A DNA stretch of 64,000 nt from JAMQPK01 sp963784045 (lineage in GTDB: Bacteria > Acidobacteriota > Vicinamibacteria > Vicinamibacterales > JAMQPK01): contig CAWAPZ010000004.1 of NCBI GenBank assembly GCA_963784045.1, positions 247,341 through 311,340 of the forward strand, given 5' to 3'. Below are positions 59,700 through 64,000 of this stretch, one piece after another. Both the position numbers and the translations under genes were made by a program. Each line of letters begins with the position of its first letter. The first letter of the stretch is position 1. A model generated the notes under the pieces. It was given only the letters and a program-made list of their open reading frames with translations. It searched no databases and had not been told where the DNA came from.

Positions 59700-62600
59700 A
59701 TGAAAGATCAGTCCCATCGAACGCAACGGCGTCCGCTGGCTGGCTGGGGTCTCTTCGCCCTGGTGGGTGTGCTGCTGTGTTTTGGCGCGCTGAATATCGC
59801 CGTGCGCGCCACGTCGCACAAACTCGAGGACGGCGTGCTGTGGGAGGCACGCCCGGAAGGCGTCACCGCCGCCGACGTTGCGGCGCGGGGCGGCGCCATG
59901 GCGGCGGGCATCCGGCCTGGCGATGTGATCGTCGCCATCGACGGCGCCCCAGTAGAGACGGTCGAGGACATCCAGGTCGCGCTCGCTCGCGCGACCCGGG
60001 ACGATCAGTTGTCGTATACCGTGCTTCGTCTTGGCGAGCAGCAGATGCTGAACGTCGAGGTGGCGCCGGTGCCGAGCGGCAATCCAACGCTCTATATCAT
60101 CGGCGCGGCGATCGGCATCTTCACGCTGCTTGTCGGTGCGTCCGTTCGGCTGCGGCGCCCGAACGACCCCGCGACGCTGCATTTCTTCTGGCTCTGTCTC
60201 GCGTTTTTCGGCACCCTGACGTTCTCGTTCAGCCGGCTCGATCGGCTCGATTGGTATTTCTACTGGGCCGATGTCGTAGCCACGCTGCTGCTGGCGCCGC
60301 TGTTCCTGCACTTCACTCTGGCGTTTCCCGATCGCCCCGGCGCGTGGTTGCGTGGACCGGGGCAGCGGCTCCTCACGCTGCTGTACGCACCAGCCGCCGT
60401 GCTGTTCGCCGCGAACGTGGTGGCGGTCGGCCGTCTGCCGCACAACACCCAGCTCTACTCCCGCATGCTCACTGTGCTCGATCAGATAGAGCCGCTCTAT
60501 CTGTCGCTGTTCATGATCTCCGGACTGGTGGTGTTGACGCGCGCGATGGATGACGTCCGATCGGCGACCGCAAGGCGGCAGCTTCGCTGGATTATCTGGG
60601 GTACCGCATTCGGTGCCGGGCCGTTTGCCATCGGGTACGCGCTTCCATACGCGCTCGGTCTCCGGGTGTCGCTGCCGATGGAGCTCTCCGTCATCCCGTT
60701 GAGCCTCGTGCCGCTGGCGTTCGCGTCGGCACTCATCCGCTACCGGTTGATGGACGTCGAGGTCATCGTCAAGCGCAGCCTCGTGTACACGGCCGTGATC
60801 CTCGCCATTTTCACGATTTACGCGACCTTGCTGCGGCTGGCGGGCATCGTGTTTCTCGACGCCGCGGTGCGCCACAACATGATCATCGCGATGCTCGCGA
60901 CGATTGTGGTCGTGCTTCTGTTCAGCCCGGTGAAGAGCGCTATCCAGAATGCGCTCGACCGCGCCTTTTACCGCGACAAGTACGACTACCGCCGCGCCCT
61001 CGTCGGCTTCGCGCGCGATTTGAACAGCGACCTCGATCTCGATCGTCTCAGCGAACGGCTCGTGGCGCGCATTCGCGAGACGTTCGTCATCGACCGCATG
61101 GCCCTGCTTCTCGTCAACGAAGGGTCGGGCGACTACGAAGTGATTCGGGTGGAGGGATTCGGCGACCTCGCGGTGTCCGGACTCGGCCGCCATTCGCAGC
61201 TCGCCGCGAGCCTGGCCGGTGGAATTGCGCTGTCGCTCGACGACCCGCGGCTCCACGGCGCGTTTCCGGTCGAGGAGCTCGCGTTCTGGCGTGTTCGAGG
61301 CGTCCACTATTTCGTCCCGTGCGTGTCGAAAGGCGGGACCATCGCTGTGCTTGCGCTCGGTCAGCGCGGCCAGGGAGAGCCATTGAGCAGTGAAGACATG
61401 GGTCTTCTGTCGGCGGTCGGCAGCCACGTCGCGACGGCGCTCGAGAACGGCCGGCTGTACCGCCAGCTTCAGGTGAAAGCGGGTGAGCTGCAGCGCCTGC
61501 AGGAATTCAACGAGAACATCGTCGAATCGCTCGACAACGGCCTCGTCGTCGAAGACCTGAACGGCCGAATCGTCCGATGGAATAGAGCGCTTGCTGCAAT
61601 CTACGGTGTGTCCGATGTCGACGCGAGAGGGCACAAGCTCGACGAAGTGTTCGACGGTCCGTTCGTTGAGGCCCTGCGCGCGGCGCAACGCGATTCACCC
61701 AACGGCGCGTCGCTCTACCGGGTGCCGCTCGCCGGCCGGGCGGCAAAGGCCGGAGAACGCATCCGCGTCAACATCGCGACCGTGCCGCTGCGAGCGCCGA
61801 GCGGACAGGCCAACATGTCGACGGTCGGCAACATCATCATCATCGAGGACGTCACGGAGCGCGTGCACCTCGAAGAGCAGCTGCAAATCTCCGACAGGAT
61901 GGCCTCGGTCGGTCTGCTCGCCGCCGGCGTCGCCCACGAGGTCAACACGCCCCTGACCGGCATCTCGAGCTTCACGCAGATGCTCTTGAGCAACGCCGAT
62001 CCGGACGACCCGAAGACGCGGATGCTCGAGAAAATCGAACAGCAGACATTTCGCGCCGCAAAGATCGTGAACGGCCTGCTGAACCTCTCGCGCTCGGGCG
62101 GGTCGAGCGCCGATGAGATAGCGCCCGTGGATCTCAACGCCGTGATCAGCGACGTGCTGTCGCTTCTCGAGCCCCAGCTCGTGGCGGGCAAAGTGAAGGT
62201 TCGGCGCGAATTGTGCCCGCCGCCTGCGCTTGTCGCGGGCATCGAGCACAAGCTGCAGCAGGTGTTTCTCAATCTGTTCCTGAACGCGCGCGATGCGATG
62301 CCGAAGGGCGGCTGGCTGTCGGTGGAGACGCGGGTCGAAGACGGCCACGTTCTGGCGGAAGTCGGCGACACCGGACTCGGCATTCCGAGCGAGCAATTGT
62401 CACGAATTTACGATCCGTTCTTTACGACCAAGATGATTGGAAAGGGGACCGGCCTCGGCCTGTCCATCACATACGGCATCGTCCGCGAGCACGAGGGCAC
62501 GCTGACATGCCAGAGCGCGGTGGGGCAGGGCACGCGGTTCACAGTGTCGCTGCCGGCAGCGATCGCCGCCGCGCGTCCCGGTGCGCAAGGAACCAGGTGA
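59700..62600 (+). CDS. Membrane sensor histidine kinase with PDZ, GAF and PAS domains
   Basis: 966 residues. A first membrane helix (about 15-35) is followed by a PDZ domain (GGAMAAGIRPGDVIVAIDG, residues ~60-120). Next are seven or so helices (about 130-420), a GAF domain (about 435-590), a PAS domain (ENIVESLDNGLVVEDLNGRI, about 600-720), HisKA with the phospho-His near residue 745 (AAGVAHEVNTPLTG), and HATPase (VFLNLFLNARDAM, VGDTGLGIPSE, FFTTK, GTGLGLSITYG). The PDZ domain is probably periplasmic, while GAF, PAS and kinase are cytoplasmic. The histidine-box sequence is of the NtrB type. The response-regulator gene follows after four bases, so the pair forms a two-component system. Signal unknown. 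Confidence 0.94.
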   Translation: MKDQSHRTQRRPLAGWGLFALVGVLLCFGALNIAVRATSHKLEDGVLWEARPEGVTAADVAARGGAMAAGIRPGDVIVAIDGAPVETVEDIQVALARATRDDQLSYTVLRLGEQQMLNVEVAPVPSGNPTLYIIGAAIGIFTLLVGASVRLRRPNDPATLHFFWLCLAFFGTLTFSFSRLDRLDWYFYWADVVATLLLAPLFLHFTLAFPDRPGAWLRGPGQRLLTLLYAPAAVLFAANVVAVGRLPHNTQLYSRMLTVLDQIEPLYLSLFMISGLVVLTRAMDDVRSATARRQLRWIIWGTAFGAGPFAIGYALPYALGLRVSLPMELSVIPLSLVPLAFASALIRYRLMDVEVIVKRSLVYTAVILAIFTIYATLLRLAGIVFLDAAVRHNMIIAMLATIVVVLLFSPVKSAIQNALDRAFYRDKYDYRRALVGFARDLNSDLDLDRLSERLVARIRETFVIDRMALLLVNEGSGDYEVIRVEGFGDLAVSGLGRHSQLAASLAGGIALSLDDPRLHGAFPVEELAFWRVRGVHYFVPCVSKGGTIAVLALGQRGQGEPLSSEDMGLLSAVGSHVATALENGRLYRQLQVKAGELQRLQEFNENIVESLDNGLVVEDLNGRIVRWNRALAAIYGVSDVDARGHKLDEVFDGPFVEALRAAQRDSPNGASLYRVPLAGRAAKAGERIRVNIATVPLRAPSGQANMSTVGNIIIIEDVTERVHLEEQLQISDRMASVGLLAAGVAHEVNTPLTGISSFTQMLLSNADPDDPKTRMLEKIEQQTFRAAKIVNGLLNLSRSGGSSADEIAPVDLNAVISDVLSLLEPQLVAGKVKVRRELCPPPALVAGIEHKLQQVFLNLFLNARDAMPKGGWLSVETRVEDGHVLAEVGDTGLGIPSEQLSRIYDPFFTTKMIGKGTGLGLSITYGIVREHEGTLTCQSAVGQGTRFTVSLPAAIAAARPGAQGTR

Positions 62601-62604
62601 GATT

Positions 62605-64000
62605 ATGCAAAAAAATGGCTCGATTCTCGTAGTCGACGACGAAGAAATCATGCGCGAGATCCTCGAGACCCTGCTCAAGGGCGAGGGTTATGCGGTCCGC
62701 CTCGCCGCGAGCGGCGAGGAGGGTATCGAGCTCGCGCGCAACATCCCGTTCGATGCGGCCATCGTCGACGTGATGATGCCGGGTATCGACGGGATGACGA
62801 CACTCGAATCGCTGAAGAAGCTGGACGACGAGCTCGCCGTCATCATGGTGACCGCGTTCGCCTCGGTCGAGAACGCGATTACCGCGATGAAGCGCGGCGC
62901 ATTCGACTACATCACGAAACCGTTCAAGAACGACGAAGTGCTCGTCGTGATCAAGAACGCACTGGAGCGCCGGCGTTTGGTCAACGAGAACCGGACCTTG
63001 CGGCAGAACATCCAGGAGCAGTACAGCCACTTCGACAACATCGTCGGGCGGAGCCCCTCGATGCGTCGGGTGTTCGACTTAATCATTCAGGCTGCCCCCA
63101 GCCGATCCACCATCCTGATTCAAGGCGAGAGCGGTACCGGCAAAGAGCTGGTGGCGCGCGCCGTGCACATGCACTCGCAGCGCAAGGATCGCGCGTTTGT
63201 CACGGTGAACTCGGGCAACCTGCCGCCCGACCTCCTCGAATCGACCCTCTTCGGCCACGTCAAGGGCGCCTTCACCGGAGCCGTGTATCCGAAGAAGGGC
63301 CTGTTCGATCTTGCCGACAAGGGCAGCATTTTCCTCGATGAGATCGGCAACATCCCTCTCGAGACGCAGGCCAAGCTGCTGCGCGTGATGCAGGAGAGGG
63401 AGTTCATGCGCCTCGGCGGCATGGAAGTCATCAAGGTGGACGTCCGCATCATCGCCGCCACGAACGTCGATTTGAAGAAGACGATGGAGGAAGGGCGCTT
63501 CCGCGAGGATCTGTTCTACCGGCTGAACGTCGTCAACGTCGTCCTCCCGCCACTGCGGGATCGCAAGGACGACATCCCTCTGTTGATGCAGCACTTCCTG
63601 GAGAAGTACGGCGAGGAAAACCGCAAGCCGGATCTCGAGCTCGTGCCGGATGCGCTGGATATCCTCATGTCATACGACTGGCCCGGCAACGTCCGCGAGC
63701 TCGAGAACGTGATCGAGCGCGCGGTCGTCTTGTCGACGGGTCGCCGAATCGGTCCGGACCTCCTGCCCGATCACATTGGCCGGCCGACGATTTTCCAGAT
63801 GCCGCGTTTCGTCGTCCCGCCGGAAGGGATCTCCTTCAAGGATGTGATCACCGACTTCGAAAAGCGGTTGATCGAATCGACGCTCGAAGCGGCCGGCGGC
63901 GTGCAGAAGCGCGCGGCAGAGTTGCTTCACATCAAGCCGACGACGCTCAACGAGATGATCAAGCGCTATGACATTCGCCCACGGCGAAAGCGCTCGGAGT
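62605..64000 (+). CDS. Sigma-54-dependent response regulator (NtrC family), truncated at the window end
   Basis: The frame is open from ATG 62605 (AGGTGAG upstream) to the last base, 465 codons without a stop. The receiver domain has Asp55 in AAIVDVMMPGIDG and the conserved Lys in YITKPFKN. The AAA+ domain has Walker A GESGTGKELVARA, the sigma-54 contact loop FGHVKGAFTGAV, Walker B GSIFLDEIGN and the arginine-finger region. A Fis-type helix-turn-helix follows (EAAGGVQKRAAELLHIKPT, LNEMIKRYDI). It should be phosphorylated by the upstream kinase and open sigma-54 promoters. Only the last few residues are probably missing. Confidence 0.95.
   Translation, partial: MQKNGSILVVDDEEIMREILETLLKGEGYAVRLAASGEEGIELARNIPFDAAIVDVMMPGIDGMTTLESLKKLDDELAVIMVTAFASVENAITAMKRGAFDYITKPFKNDEVLVVIKNALERRRLVNENRTLRQNIQEQYSHFDNIVGRSPSMRRVFDLIIQAAPSRSTILIQGESGTGKELVARAVHMHSQRKDRAFVTVNSGNLPPDLLESTLFGHVKGAFTGAVYPKKGLFDLADKGSIFLDEIGNIPLETQAKLLRVMQEREFMRLGGMEVIKVDVRIIAATNVDLKKTMEEGRFREDLFYRLNVVNVVLPPLRDRKDDIPLLMQHFLEKYGEENRKPDLELVPDALDILMSYDWPGNVRELENVIERAVVLSTGRRIGPDLLPDHIGRPTIFQMPRFVVPPEGISFKDVITDFEKRLIESTLEAAGGVQKRAAELLHIKPTTLNEMIKRYDIRPRRKRSE

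Noticed and set aside
59520..61688. 722-codon open frame on the minus strand opposite the sensor kinase
   Set aside because: Composition is Arg/His/Glu-rich without family motifs, and the plus strand encodes a complete kinase with all catalytic boxes. It is a shadow of GC-rich codon use.
1..64000. tRNA, rRNA, CRISPR, prophage or insertion sequence
   Set aside because: I read the intergenic gaps for clover-leaf ends, regular repeats and transposase or integrase motifs and found none.

Overview
The window is high-GC, densely coding bacterial DNA. It most likely comes from an Acidobacteriota genome, probably class Vicinamibacteria. The best taxonomic marker is a VWFA-related protein of the acidobacterial TIGR03436 type at 40247-41332. 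Paired secreted ThuA-like proteins, many secreted hydrolases, a carboxypeptidase-regulatory/beta-barrel protein and a large PDZ sensor kinase fit that lineage. I see no rRNA or tRNA gene, CRISPR array, prophage or transposase, and no stretch over 300 bases without a gene. The taxonomic call is inference.

Layout. 1-3412: tandem ThuA-like proteins, a secreted cupin and an SDR. 3460-8879: GTP-type PEP carboxykinase, a DPP-IV-type peptidase and a beta-CASP metallo-hydrolase. 8897-14675: aminotransferase, 4-alpha-glucanotransferase, DUF1015, serC and desaturase, all on the + strand and mostly overlapping. 14687-18699: pcnB-polA. 18740-25781: lipoprotein/GNAT pair, SDR, threonine synthase divergent from an SDR-type threonine dehydrogenase and a quinone reductase, secreted metallo-beta-lactamase-fold protein, small membrane protein. 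25826-30093: RND pump and adaptor. 30166-40140: HAD protein, oligoendopeptidase F, long Lhr helicase, ispG, apaG, [2Fe-2S] protein, YciI, ZIP transporter. 40247-43194: VWFA protein, two-TM protein and an HTH-TonB fusion. 43290-51670: methyltransferase, inositol-phosphate synthase, acetyl-CoA synthetase, ABC ATPases including OppDF, methylmalonyl-CoA mutase large subunit. 51700-56381: a strongly promoted small unknown gene, then gpmI-eno-glgC. 56504-64000: two secreted/envelope proteins, then a PDZ sensor histidine kinase and its sigma-54 activator, which runs off the window.

The metabolic theme is central carbon: PEPCK, enolase, phosphoglycerate mutase, glycogen genes (malQ, glgC) and acetate activation, plus serine and threonine branches.

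Two features cut across the window. First, five conserved genes (pckA, the aminotransferase, glgC with three sites, acs, and the barrel protein) carry seven single-base excesses in total. All shift the frame by +1, and removing one base at each site restores a family-like protein of the right length. Consensus errors of insertion type are the simplest explanation. Second, several families of short palindromic or tandem repeats sit in intergenic gaps, mostly between convergent genes, and also form parts of coding sequences. They supply stop codons, the tail of Lhr, the start of OppF, and a 13-codon palindrome inside Lhr.
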